Source of the DNA: Streptomyces sp. NBC_00554
Lineage (GTDB): Bacteria > Actinomycetota > Actinomycetes > Streptomycetales > Streptomycetaceae
Direction of reading: 5' to 3'
NCBI RefSeq assembly: GCF_041431135.1
Contig: NZ_CP107799.1
Coordinates: 6,262,001 to 6,326,000 of the forward strand
Length of the DNA: 64,000 nt
A model generated the notes under the pieces. The model was not told the origin of the DNA and did not search any database. It saw nothing but the letters and a program-made list of their open reading frames with translations. The position numbers and the translations under genes are program-made. Below, piece after piece: positions 1 to 7,682 of this stretch; position 1 is the stretch's first letter, and every line of letters begins with the position of its first letter.

Positions 1-307
1 CGGCGTGCAGATCCCGCTCGCGCATCAGCACGTACGCGGTCCCGCGCACCTCGACCTCGGCGCGGTCCTCGGGGTCGTAGAGGACGCGGTCGCCAGGTTC
101 CACAGTCCGTACGTTCTGTCCGACCGCCACGACGTCGGCCCAGGCGAGGCGGCGGCCGACGGCCGCTGTCGCGGGGATCAGGATGCCGCCGCCGGAACGC
201 CGCTCGCCCTCGGCGGCGTCCTGCCGCACCAGCACGCGATCGTGCAGCATGCGGATGGGCAACTTGTCGTCGTGGTGGGTGCTCTGCTTGTCCCGGTTGG
301 CGCTCAC
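1..307 (-). CDS. GroES-like co-chaperonin, 3' end outside window
   Basis: The leftward frame starts at GTG (305-307) and runs off the left edge, so only about 102 N-terminal residues are visible. After a short polar tail it reads PIRMLHDRVLVRQD, then GGGILIPATA, VVAVGQNVRTVEPGDRVLYDP and a VRGTAYVLMRE strand, the order of the Cpn10/GroES beta-barrel with its GGIxIP mobile-loop region. GroES proteins cap GroEL in the cytoplasm. This one has a longer, charged N-terminus than the canonical groES product, and no groEL lies to its right. It is therefore probably the extra GroES-like protein that streptomycetes carry rather than the main groES. The family call is good; the specific role is unknown. 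Confidence 0.8.
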   Translation of the reverse strand, partial: MSANRDKQSTHHDDKLPIRMLHDRVLVRQDAAEGERRSGGGILIPATAAVGRRLAWADVVAVGQNVRTVEPGDRVLYDPEDRAEVEVRGTAYVLMRERDLHA

Positions 308-350
308 GCCCCGAACCTACCTGCCTTCGAGCGGTCCGTACGCCGTCGGG

Positions 351-689
351 TCAGCGCTTGCGCCGACGCGAGCCGACGACGAGCAGCCCGACGATTCCGG
401 CCACGACCAGGGCCACCGGCACGACGCGCTCGAGCCGCGGTGCGCCCTCCTCGGTGACGAACTGCCCCTTCACATCGCTGACGACCCGGTTGACGCCGAC
501 GTACGCGCGCCCGAGCGTGTGATCGATGTTGGAGGCGACCTTGGCCTTGGCGTCCCCGACGATCGTCTTCGGGTGCACGCGCACACCGATCTCGTCGAGC
601 GTCTCGGCGAGGGTTTCGCGGCGGCGCTTGATGTCCGCCTCGATCTGCGCCGGAGTCCTGGTATCCGACGTGTCCGACGTGTCCGGCAC
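351..689 (-). CDS. DUF3618 domain membrane protein
   Basis: A 112-residue protein starting at GTG (687-689) with a GGAGG about 8 bases upstream. Residues 11-50 (TPAQIEADIKRRRETLAETL, then DEIGVRVHP) match the DUF3618 signature. The C-terminus has one hydrophobic helix (VVPVALVVAGIVGLLVVG) followed by an RRRKR positive tail, so it is probably a single-pass membrane protein with the domain on the cytoplasmic side. The family is common in actinobacteria, usually next to small membrane or stress proteins, and its function is not established. It is transcribed in the same direction as the GroES-like gene 43 bases downstream and divergently from bcp. Confidence 0.8.
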   Translation of the reverse strand: MPDTSDTSDTRTPAQIEADIKRRRETLAETLDEIGVRVHPKTIVGDAKAKVASNIDHTLGRAYVGVNRVVSDVKGQFVTEEGAPRLERVVPVALVVAGIVGLLVVGSRRRKR

Positions 690-831
690 CGCGCTGCCTC
701 CGTGGTCGTGTTCTGGCCCTTTACTTCCGACAGTCTGTCAGCTCGGGCGGCGACGCACCCCTCGGCACCCCCATTACGCTCGTTCCGTAGTTCCGTAACC
801 CGCATCCACCCCCCGGCCACGTGAGGTACCG

Positions 832-1299
832 ATGAGTGAGCGACTCCAGCCCGGCGACACCGCCCCCGCCTTCACCCTGCCCGACGCCGACGGCAACGAG
901 GTCTCCCTCGCCGACCACAAGGGCCGCAAGGTCATCGTCTACTTCTACCCGAACGCCATGACCCCCGGCTGCACGAAGCAGGCCTGCGACTTCACCGACA
1001 ACCTCGACGTCCTGGCGGCCGCCGGCTACGACGTCATCGGTGTCTCCCCGGACAAGCCCGAGAAGCTCGCCAAGTTCCGTGAGAAGGAGAACCTGAAGGT
1101 CACCCTGGTCGGCGACCCGTCCACCAAGGTCATCGAGTCGTACGGCGCCTACGGCGAGAAGAAGAACTACGGCAAGACGTACGTCGGCGTCATCCGCTCC
1201 ACCCTCGTCGTGGACGAGGAGGGCAAGATCGAGCACGCCTTCTACAACGTGAAGGCGACGGGCCACGTCGCGAAGATCATCAAGGATCTGGGGATCTGA
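832..1299 (+). CDS. bcp: thioredoxin-dependent thiol peroxidase (Bcp/PrxQ)
   Basis: A 155-residue peroxiredoxin of normal length for the Bcp/PrxQ group. It reduces hydrogen peroxide and organic hydroperoxides in the cytoplasm using thioredoxin. The peroxidatic cysteine is in TPGCT (Cys47) and a second cysteine follows five residues later (Cys52, KQACDF), the spacing of the atypical two-cysteine PrxQ type. The N-terminus LQPGDTAPAFTLPD and the C-terminal STLVVDEEGKIEHAFYNV are typical. The usual tyrosine or lysine before TPGC is replaced in YPNAMTPGC, a mild deviation. Start ATG at 832 follows GTGAGGTACCG. The gene is convergent with the penicillin-binding protein gene. Confidence 0.95.
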   Translation: MSERLQPGDTAPAFTLPDADGNEVSLADHKGRKVIVYFYPNAMTPGCTKQACDFTDNLDVLAAAGYDVIGVSPDKPEKLAKFREKENLKVTLVGDPSTKVIESYGAYGEKKNYGKTYVGVIRSTLVVDEEGKIEHAFYNVKATGHVAKIIKDLGI

Positions 1300-1332
1300 G
1301 CGCCGAGCCACTCGAGCGGCCCGGCGCCGAGG
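1300..1332. terminator. possible bidirectional terminator between bcp and PBP gene
   Basis: The 35-base gap between the two convergent stop codons contains GCGCCG and CGGCGC arms separated by about 16 bases. There is no U-tract. This is the usual weak form of a streptomycete intercistronic hairpin and is only suggestive. Confidence 0.35.
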
Positions 1333-1334
1333 GG

Positions 1335-3779
1335 TCAGGGCTTTCTTGACGCGGGGCGGTTCAGCGGACCCGCCCCCGCGATCGTCCCCGCGTCCGTCCC
1401 CCCGGTGTCCGTGCCGCCGTCCGTCGTTCCGCCCGTGGTGGTCGTGGTGCCGTCCGTGGTGCCGCCGGTGGTGGTCGTGCCGCCGTCGGTGGTGCCGCCA
1501 TCGGTGGTGGTCCCGCCGTCGGTGGTGCCGCCGGTGGTCGTGGTGCCGCCGTCCGTGGTGGTGCCGCCGTCCGTCTGGCCCTGGGTCTGGCCGTTCGTCT
1601 GGCCTTCGGTCTGGCCCGGGGTCTCGGAGCCGCCTGTCGTGGTGCCGCCGTTGTCCTGGCCGCCGGTGTCGGTGGGCTCGGCGGGGGGCTCGTAGGACGG
1701 GACCTCCGGCTCCTCCGCGCCCGGCTGGAGCTGGAGGTCGAAGTCGGTCGCCTCGGTGCCGTCCAGGGCGGACTTCGTGAACTGGGCCCAGATCTGGGCC
1801 GGGGGGCCGCCGCCGTTGATGCGGGGCAGGCCGAGGGCGCCGTACAGGGATTTGTGGGCGCCGGTGTCGGGGTCCTGGCCCATGACGGCGACGACGGTCG
1901 CGAGGTCGGGGGTGTAGCCGGCGAACCAGGCCGCCTGGTCCTCCTCTGCCGTGCCGGTCTTGCCCGCGGCCGGCCGGTCGGCCTCCTGCGCGGCGGTGCC
2001 GGTGCCGCCGTCGACGACGCTCTGGAGGAGGGAAGTGGTCGTGTCGGCGGCCTCGCGGGTCACCGCCTGCTTGGTCTCCTGCTTGGGCAGCGGTACGTCC
2101 TCCGCCCCGTCGGTGATCTTGTCGACGAGGGTGTACGTGCCGTGCTTGCCGTGGTTCGCGAGGGTGGCGTACGCCTCCGCCATGTCGAGGACGCTGGCCT
2201 GCGCCGGGCCGAGCGCGATGGACGGGGTGGCGGTGAGGGCGGGGGTGTTCGAGGGGATACCGAGGTCGATCGCCGTCTGCTTGACCTTGTCGGGGCCGAC
2301 GTCTACCGCCATCTGCGCGTACACCGAGTTCACCGACTTGTCGGTGGCGGTGCGGACCGTGATGTCGCCGTACGAGACGCCGTCCTCGTTCTCGGGTGCG
2401 TACGTGCCGCCGTCCCAGCCCTCCACCGGGCGCCGGTCGGTGCCGTCGTAGAACGTGTTCGGGGTGATGGTGCTGCCGTCCTGCGTCTCCGAGTCGTTCT
2501 GGACGGCCGAGGTGAAGACGAAGGGCTTGAAGGTGGAGCCGACCTGGTAGTCGCGGCGGGTGGCGTTGTTGACGTACTGCTTGGTGTAGTCGATGCCGCC
2601 GTACATCGCGACGACCTTGCCGTTGGACGGGTCGATGGAGACGCCGCCCGCGCGGACGTAGGTGTCGACCTTGCGGTTCTTCTTGTCGAGGTCGTCCATC
2701 ACCTGGTCGTTGACGGCCTCGATGAAGGCGTCCTGCTTCGGCTTCTGGATGGTGGTGGTGATGCGGTAGCCGCCGGTGGCGAGGGTGTCCTCGTCGATGA
2801 TCTTGTTGGTGGTGAGGTAGTCCTTGACGGCCTGGACGAGGTAGCCGCGCTGGCCCGACATGCCCGCCGAGCCCTTGGCCTCCTTCGGCGCCGGGAACTT
2901 GACGGCGGCGCGGTCCGAGGCGCTCAGCCACTCCTTCTTGACCATGCCGTCGAGTACGTAGTTCCAGCGGGCCACCGCCGCGGACTTGTTCTCCGGGTGC
3001 GCGATCACGTCGTACTCGCTCGGCGCGTTCAACAGCGCGGCCAGGTAAGCGCCTTGACCCACCGTCAGGTCGATGGCGTCGACACCGTAGTACGCCTGGG
3101 CGGCGGCCTGGATGCCGTACGCGTTGCGGCCGAAGTAACTGGTGTTGAGGTAGCCCTCGAGGATGTCGTCCTTGCTCTTCTCGCGGTCGAGCTTGATGGA
3201 GATGAAGAACTCCTTCACCTTCCGGGTGACCGTCTGCTCCTGGCCCAGGTAGTAGTTCTTCACGTACTGCTGGGTGATCGTCGAGCCGGACTGCTTGCCC
3301 TTGCCGGTGACCGTGTTCCACCCGGCGCGGATCATCGCCTTGGGGTCGACGGCCGACTCGGTGTAGAAGTCCCGGTCCTCGGCGGCGAGTACCGCATGCT
3401 GGGCGTCCTTGGAGATCTGCGCGAGCGTCACGTTCTCGCGGTTGACCTCGCCGTCGCGGGCGAGCTGGGAGCCGTCCGCGTAGAGGTAGACGTTGCTCTG
3501 CTTGGTCGCGGCGGCGTTCGCGGGCGGGATCTTGACCAGGTAGTAGCCGAGCGCGAACAGGCCGATCAGAAGCAGGATCACGGTGACGAAGGTGCCGAGC
3601 ACCATGCGCCAGGTCGGGATGATCCGCCGCCAGCCGGTGCGCTTGCGCTTCTGCTTCTTCTGCTTCCCGCCGGGTGCCATCGGCGCCGGTCCCTGTCCCG
3701 GTCCCTGTCCCGGTCCCTGTCCTGGTTCCCTGGGCGCCCAGCCCTGGTCGCTCTGCTGCGGCTGCGGCTCGTCACTCAT
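1335..3779 (-). CDS. bifunctional transglycosylase/transpeptidase penicillin-binding protein (class A)
   Basis: An 814-residue class A PBP that polymerises and cross-links peptidoglycan outside the membrane. The basic, Gly/Pro-rich cytoplasmic tail has repeated QGPG units (about 20-30). A transmembrane helix lies at about 59-81. The GT51 domain carries the catalytic Glu134 in EDRDFYTES, SGSTITQQ and a family-typical YLNTSYFGRNAYGI. The transpeptidase has STFK (Ser415-Lys418), SVN (482-484) and KTGT (607-610). The last about 110 residues are a low-complexity Thr/Gly/Asp tail. I start at ATG 3779 (MSDEPQ), because the 29 upstream in-frame codons look non-coding and overlap the promoter of the divergent exporter operon. 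All catalytic motifs are present, so it should be active. Confidence 0.93.
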   Translation of the reverse strand: MSDEPQPQQSDQGWAPREPGQGPGQGPGQGPAPMAPGGKQKKQKRKRTGWRRIIPTWRMVLGTFVTVILLLIGLFALGYYLVKIPPANAAATKQSNVYLYADGSQLARDGEVNRENVTLAQISKDAQHAVLAAEDRDFYTESAVDPKAMIRAGWNTVTGKGKQSGSTITQQYVKNYYLGQEQTVTRKVKEFFISIKLDREKSKDDILEGYLNTSYFGRNAYGIQAAAQAYYGVDAIDLTVGQGAYLAALLNAPSEYDVIAHPENKSAAVARWNYVLDGMVKKEWLSASDRAAVKFPAPKEAKGSAGMSGQRGYLVQAVKDYLTTNKIIDEDTLATGGYRITTTIQKPKQDAFIEAVNDQVMDDLDKKNRKVDTYVRAGGVSIDPSNGKVVAMYGGIDYTKQYVNNATRRDYQVGSTFKPFVFTSAVQNDSETQDGSTITPNTFYDGTDRRPVEGWDGGTYAPENEDGVSYGDITVRTATDKSVNSVYAQMAVDVGPDKVKQTAIDLGIPSNTPALTATPSIALGPAQASVLDMAEAYATLANHGKHGTYTLVDKITDGAEDVPLPKQETKQAVTREAADTTTSLLQSVVDGGTGTAAQEADRPAAGKTGTAEEDQAAWFAGYTPDLATVVAVMGQDPDTGAHKSLYGALGLPRINGGGPPAQIWAQFTKSALDGTEATDFDLQLQPGAEEPEVPSYEPPAEPTDTGGQDNGGTTTGGSETPGQTEGQTNGQTQGQTDGGTTTDGGTTTTGGTTDGGTTTDGGTTDGGTTTTGGTTDGTTTTTGGTTDGGTDTGGTDAGTIAGAGPLNRPASRKP
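1396..1625 (-). repeat. in-frame GGTTTDGG-type repeats in the PBP C-terminal tail
   Basis: On the coding (minus) strand this stretch is made of degenerate 9-15 base units encoding GGTTTTGG, GGTTDGGTTT and similar, preceded by GQTEGQTNGQTQGQTDGG (QT/G units). It lies beyond the catalytic domains in the PBP's extracellular tail. Such tracts expand and contract by slippage and are probably disordered wall-spanning linkers. Confidence 0.85.
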
Positions 3780-3982
3780 TTGTTCGCCGGACTCCCGTTT
3801 CGCGTCGTACGTTGCCGTACGCCCTCGTACGCCTGTTGCGCCCCCTCTTGAAGACTGTCGCACCATGCGTTCCGTTCCCTTACCTCGGCACGCGTCGCGC
3901 CCGGAAAATGCCTGGCGGGCTGCGTCACCCGGGGGCTAGGCTCCTGCGCTTCGGCCTTGACGCGCTGAGGGAGGGCCTCTTT

Positions 3983-4783
3983 GTGGGCACAGGACGGCTG
4001 TACGCGGCCGTCGCGGCCGGCGCTTTCCGTCGGTACGCCACCTATCGGGTGGCCACGGCGGCGGGCCTGTTCACCAACACCGTCTTCGGGCTGATCCTGG
4101 CGTACACCTTCATGGCGCTGTGGGACGAGAAACCGCACCTCGGCGGCTACGACCAGGCGCAGGCGCTCACCTATGTGTGGCTGGGGCAGGCGCTGCTCAC
4201 GGTGGTGTCGGTGATGGGCGGCGGTTTCGAGGACGAGTTGATCGAGCGCATCCGTACGGGGGACATCGCGATCGACCTGTACCGGCCCGTCGATCTGCAA
4301 CTGTGGTGGCTGGCGCAGGACATGGGCCGGGCGCTGTTCCAACTGCTGGGGCGCGGCGTGGTCCCGCTGGTGTTCGGTGCGCTGTTCTTCGAACTCGCGC
4401 TGCCCGGGGACCTGTTGACGTGGATCGCGTTCCTGGTCGCGGTCGCCCTCGGGGTGGTCGTCAGCTTCTCGATCCGCTATCTGGTGGCGCTGTCCGCGTT
4501 CTGGCTCATGGACGGGGCGGGCGTGGCGCAGATGGCGTGGATCCTGGGGATCTTCTGCTCGGGGATGGTGCTGCCGCTGAACGTCTTCCCGGGCGTGCTC
4601 GGCGAGGTCGTACGGGCACTGCCGTGGTCGTCGCTGATCCAGGCACCTGTGGACGTGCTCCTCGGCACGGCCGATCCGCTGGGCACGTACGCCTTCCAGA
4701 CCGGCTGGGCTCTCGCGCTGCTCGCGGCCGGGCGGCTCGTCCAGTCGGCGGCGACGCGCAGGGTGGTGGTCCAGGGTGGTTAG
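3983..4783 (+). CDS. ABC-2 family exporter permease, first subunit
   Basis: A 266-residue membrane protein of the ABC-2 permease superfamily (daunorubicin-exporter-like group). Six hydrophobic segments are visible, beginning FTNTVFGLILAYTFMALW. I start at GTG 3983 (VGTGRLYAAV), because a GGGAGGG lies 7 bases upstream and because the longer in-frame extension would run into the divergent PBP gene. The cytoplasmic loop (DELIERIRTGDIAIDLYRPV) matches the conserved loop of this group, which probably contacts the ATPase. It overlaps the next permease by 8 bases, so the three genes 3983-6622 form one translationally coupled ABC exporter operon. The substrate cannot be told from sequence. Confidence 0.88.
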   Translation: MGTGRLYAAVAAGAFRRYATYRVATAAGLFTNTVFGLILAYTFMALWDEKPHLGGYDQAQALTYVWLGQALLTVVSVMGGGFEDELIERIRTGDIAIDLYRPVDLQLWWLAQDMGRALFQLLGRGVVPLVFGALFFELALPGDLLTWIAFLVAVALGVVVSFSIRYLVALSAFWLMDGAGVAQMAWILGIFCSGMVLPLNVFPGVLGEVVRALPWSSLIQAPVDVLLGTADPLGTYAFQTGWALALLAAGRLVQSAATRRVVVQGG

Positions 4784-5651
4784 CCAGGTCGACGAGCGGG
4801 TGCCGGACACCGGGTGGCCCACGCCCAGGCAGGGGGCGTACGAGCGCGTGCGCGACGGGCTGCGGGCCTACCGCATGATCGCCGCGATGTGGATCCGCTC
4901 CACGATGGCCTACCGCGCCTCCTTCGTGATGACCCTTGCCGGCAACTTCGTGCTGACCGGCCTCGACTTCCTCACGATCCTGCTGATGTTCTCGCAGGTC
5001 GACCGGCTCGGCGGCTACTCGCTGCCCGAGGTCGCCTTCCTGTACGGCCTCGGGGGCACCGCCTTCGGGCTCGCGGACCTGGCGTTCGGCACGATGGACC
5101 GGCTGGGACGGCGGGTGCGCGACGGCACGCTCGACACGCTCCTCGTGCGCCCCGTGCCCGTCCTCGCCCAGGTCGCCGCCGACCGCTTCGCGGTGCGCCG
5201 CATCGGCCGGGTCACCCAGGGGCTGCTGGTCCTCGGGTACGCCCTCGTCGTGCTCGACATCTCCTGGACGCCGCTCAAGGTGCTGATGATCCCGCTGATG
5301 CTGGTCAGCGGCGGCGCGATCTTCGCGGCCGTGTTCGTGGCGGGCGCGGCCTTCCAGTTCGTGGCGCAGGACGCCTCCGAGGTGCAGAACTCCTTTACGT
5401 ACGGCGGCAGTACGCTCCTGCAGTACCCGCCGACCGTCTTCGCCAAGGACCTGGTGCGCGGGGTGACCTTCGTGTTCCCGCTGGCCTTCGTCAACTGGCT
5501 GCCCGCGCTGTACGTGCTGGGACGGCCCTATCCGCTCGACCTGCCGACGTGGGTCGCCTTCACGCCGCCGCTGGTGGCCGCCGGCTGCTGCGCGCTGGCG
5601 GGGCTCGCCTGGCGGGCGGGACTTCGTTCGTACCGGAGCACGGGGAGCTAA
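4776..5651 (+). CDS. ABC-2 family exporter permease, second subunit
   Basis: A 291-residue ABC-2 permease, a distant paralogue of the preceding gene. After a soluble N-terminus of about 40 residues it has about six membrane segments (for example FVMTLAGNFVLTGLDFLTIL). The loop DRLGRRVRDGTLDTLLVRPV corresponds to the ERIRTGDIAIDLYRPV loop in the first subunit, supporting a heterodimeric pore. GTG 4776 lies inside the upstream gene, giving an 8-base overlap. It is followed 5 bases later by the ATPase gene. Confidence 0.88.
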   Translation: MVSQVDERVPDTGWPTPRQGAYERVRDGLRAYRMIAAMWIRSTMAYRASFVMTLAGNFVLTGLDFLTILLMFSQVDRLGGYSLPEVAFLYGLGGTAFGLADLAFGTMDRLGRRVRDGTLDTLLVRPVPVLAQVAADRFAVRRIGRVTQGLLVLGYALVVLDISWTPLKVLMIPLMLVSGGAIFAAVFVAGAAFQFVAQDASEVQNSFTYGGSTLLQYPPTVFAKDLVRGVTFVFPLAFVNWLPALYVLGRPYPLDLPTWVAFTPPLVAAGCCALAGLAWRAGLRSYRSTGS

Positions 5652-5656
5652 CCGAC

Positions 5657-6622
5657 GTGGACAGTGACTTCATTGAACTCGTAGGGGTCGAGAAGGTCTT
5701 CGACGTGCGCAAGAAGACCGGGTTCATGCGCAGTGAGCGGAGGCAGGTGCGGGCCGTCGACTCCCTCTCCTTCACCGTGCCGCGCGGCGAGATGGTCGGC
5801 TACATCGGCCCGAACGGTGCCGGCAAGTCGACCACCATCAAGATGCTGACCGGCATCCTCACTCCGAGCGGCGGCCGGCTGCGGGTCGCGGGCATCGACC
5901 CGTCCCGGGAGCGGACGCGGCTCGCGCAGCGCATCGGGGTCGTCTTCGGGCAGCGTACGACCCTGTGGTGGGACCTTCCGCTGATCGACTCGTACCGGCT
6001 GATGCACCGCATGTACCGGATCCCGGACGCCCGTTACCGGGAGAACCTCGACCGGTGTGTCGAACTCCTGGAGCTGGGCGCCCTGTTGGACGTGCCCGTG
6101 CGGCAACTCTCCCTGGGGCAGCGGATGCGCGGTGACATCGCGGCGGCCCTGCTGCACGATCCGGAGGTGCTGTATCTCGACGAGCCGACGATCGGCCTCG
6201 ATGTGATCAGCAAGGCGCGGGTGCGGGAGTTCCTGCGGGACCTGAACGCCGAACGCGGTACGACCGTCCTGCTCACCACCCACGACCTCACCGACATCGA
6301 GCAGTTGTGCAAGCGGGTGATGGTCATCGACCACGGGCGGCTGATGTACGACGGGGCGCTGTCGGGGCTGCACGAGGTGGGGGAGAGCGAGCGGACGCTG
6401 GTGGTGGACCTGGAGCGGGAGCTGCCGCCGATCGAGATCGCGTCGGCGCGGGTGGTGAAGGTGGAGGGGCCGCGGCAGTGGCTGGCGTTCCCCGCCGCCC
6501 AGTCGGCGGCTCCGCTCGTGGCGCGGATCGCGGCGGAGTATCCGCTGGTGGACCTCTCGGTGCGGGAGCCGGACATCGAGGCGGTCATCAGCCGCATGTA
6601 CGCGGAGAAGGCGGTCTCGTAG
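5657..6622 (+). CDS. ABC exporter ATP-binding protein
   Basis: A 321-residue ATPase that energises the two permeases just upstream. Walker A is GPNGAGKST (51-59), the Q-loop region is VVFGQRTTLWW, the signature is LSLGQ (151-155), Walker B is VLYLDEPTIGLD (171-182) and the switch histidine is in TTHD (207-210). The LSLGQ signature and the C-terminal extension of about 90 residues fit the daunorubicin-resistance/ABC-2 export branch. I start at GTG 5657, five bases after the second permease stop, with GGGGAG upstream. A much longer open frame extends leftward through the permease gene but is only high-GC read-through. Confidence 0.93.
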   Translation: MDSDFIELVGVEKVFDVRKKTGFMRSERRQVRAVDSLSFTVPRGEMVGYIGPNGAGKSTTIKMLTGILTPSGGRLRVAGIDPSRERTRLAQRIGVVFGQRTTLWWDLPLIDSYRLMHRMYRIPDARYRENLDRCVELLELGALLDVPVRQLSLGQRMRGDIAAALLHDPEVLYLDEPTIGLDVISKARVREFLRDLNAERGTTVLLTTHDLTDIEQLCKRVMVIDHGRLMYDGALSGLHEVGESERTLVVDLERELPPIEIASARVVKVEGPRQWLAFPAAQSAAPLVARIAAEYPLVDLSVREPDIEAVISRMYAEKAVS

Positions 6623-6632
6623 GCTGGCATCC

Positions 6633-7484
6633 ATGAGCGAGGACCTTCCCGAACTCCGGGCTTCAGACGCCGACCGCGAGCGAGTCTCCGAAGTGCTGAG
6701 GGACGCCCTCGCGGAGGGCCGCCTCGACATGGAGGAGTTCGAGGAGCGGCTGGAGGCGACGTACAAGGCGCGTACGTACGGGGAGTTGGCGCCGATCACC
6801 CGCGATCTGCCCGCCCCGGGTGTCACCCCGCCCGTGGTGAACATGGTCAAGGGGCCGGCCGAGGGCGGGACCGGGGCCTGGGCGGACCGGATCGTCGGCG
6901 GCGAGGGTTCGTCCACGTGGGGCGTCGCGATCATGGCGGGCTTCCAGCGCAAGGGGCGCTGGACGATGCCCAAGCGGTTCAACTCCTTCGCGTTCTGGGG
7001 CGGCGGCGAGATCGACCTGCGCGAGGCGTACTTCGCGGACCGCGAGGTGGTCGTCAACTGCGTCGCGATCATGGGCGGCATGAACGTCGTCGTACCGCCC
7101 GGCGTCGAGGTCGTCGTCCGCGGCATCGGCATCATGGGCGGCTTCGACCACCGCGAGGAGGGCGTCCCGGGCGAGCCAGGCGCCCCGCGCGTGATCGTCA
7201 CGGGCTTCGCCTTCTGGGGCGGCGTCGGCGTGGAACGCAAACTGACCCGCGCCGAGCGGCAACGGCTGAAGGAGGAACGCCGCCAGGAGAAGCTGGAACG
7301 GCGAGAGGCCCGCAAGGAGTTGGGCGCCGCACGGGACGGCGGCGACATGCTCGACGCGCTCGATGACGTCCACGACCTGGTCCGCGAACGTCACGAGGAA
7401 CGCCGCGAGCGCCACGAGGAACGCCGCGAACGGCACCAGGCACGCCGCGACGAGCGCCACCGGCGACGGCACGGGGACCACTGA
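6633..7484 (+). CDS. DUF1707 protein with LiaF-like C-terminal region
   Basis: A 283-residue protein. The first about 60 residues (LRASDADRERVSEVL, then AEGRLDMEEFEERLEATYKA) are a clear DUF1707 domain, a short SHOCT-like module found in many actinobacterial membrane or regulatory proteins. Residues about 100-205 alternate short beta strands and glycine turns (AFWGGGEIDLREAYF, VVVNCVAIMGGMNVVVPPGV), like the C-terminal domain of LiaF, the antibiotic-response regulator. The last about 65 residues are extremely charged and repeat ERHEERR units, a likely helix or coiled coil. No transmembrane segment is obvious. It starts 10 bases after the ABC ATPase and may be co-transcribed. Function unknown. 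Confidence 0.82.
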   Translation: MSEDLPELRASDADRERVSEVLRDALAEGRLDMEEFEERLEATYKARTYGELAPITRDLPAPGVTPPVVNMVKGPAEGGTGAWADRIVGGEGSSTWGVAIMAGFQRKGRWTMPKRFNSFAFWGGGEIDLREAYFADREVVVNCVAIMGGMNVVVPPGVEVVVRGIGIMGGFDHREEGVPGEPGAPRVIVTGFAFWGGVGVERKLTRAERQRLKEERRQEKLERREARKELGAARDGGDMLDALDDVHDLVRERHEERRERHEERRERHQARRDERHRRRHGDH

Positions 7485-7489
7485 CGCGG

Positions 7490-7670
7490 GCCGGGGTTCT
7501 GGCTTTTAGGGGCGCGGGGACTACTGACTGACGTCGACCGGGGTCTTCAGGGGCGCGGGGCTGTGTCTTCGTGCGGCTCCGCCGCGGGGACTACTGACGA
7601 ACGTCGACCCGGGGGTCTTTAGGGGCGCGGGGAACTGCGCGACCAGCCACGACGGCGCCGCAGCCGACAA
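7490..7670. repeat. three partial copies of a dispersed intergenic element
   Basis: The convergent gap between the DUF1707 and SGNH genes repeats an AGGGGCGCGGGG core three times (at about 7509, 7551 and 7620), the first and third preceded by TTT. Twice the following bases contain GGGGACTACTGAC and a GTCGACC(C)GGGGTC unit. The third copy continues AACTGCGCGACCAGCC. From memory, that last form is a very common intergenic repeat in Streptomyces genomes. No coding frame is convincing here. Confidence 0.7.
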
Positions 7671-7682
7671 ACGACCGGCAAC

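Noticed and set aside
721..3851. Two long open frames (about 870 and 670 codons) across the bcp-PBP region in the other frames
   Set aside because: They mirror a well-conserved peroxiredoxin and PBP, are rich in His/Arg/Asp or Val/Gly/Leu runs, and have no ribosome sites or recognisable domains. This is typical high-GC shadowing.
4814..5656. 5' extension of the ABC ATPase by about 280 codons
   Set aside because: It runs out of frame through an intact permease gene and encodes Arg/Ala-rich nonsense. GTG 5657 has a proper ribosome site.
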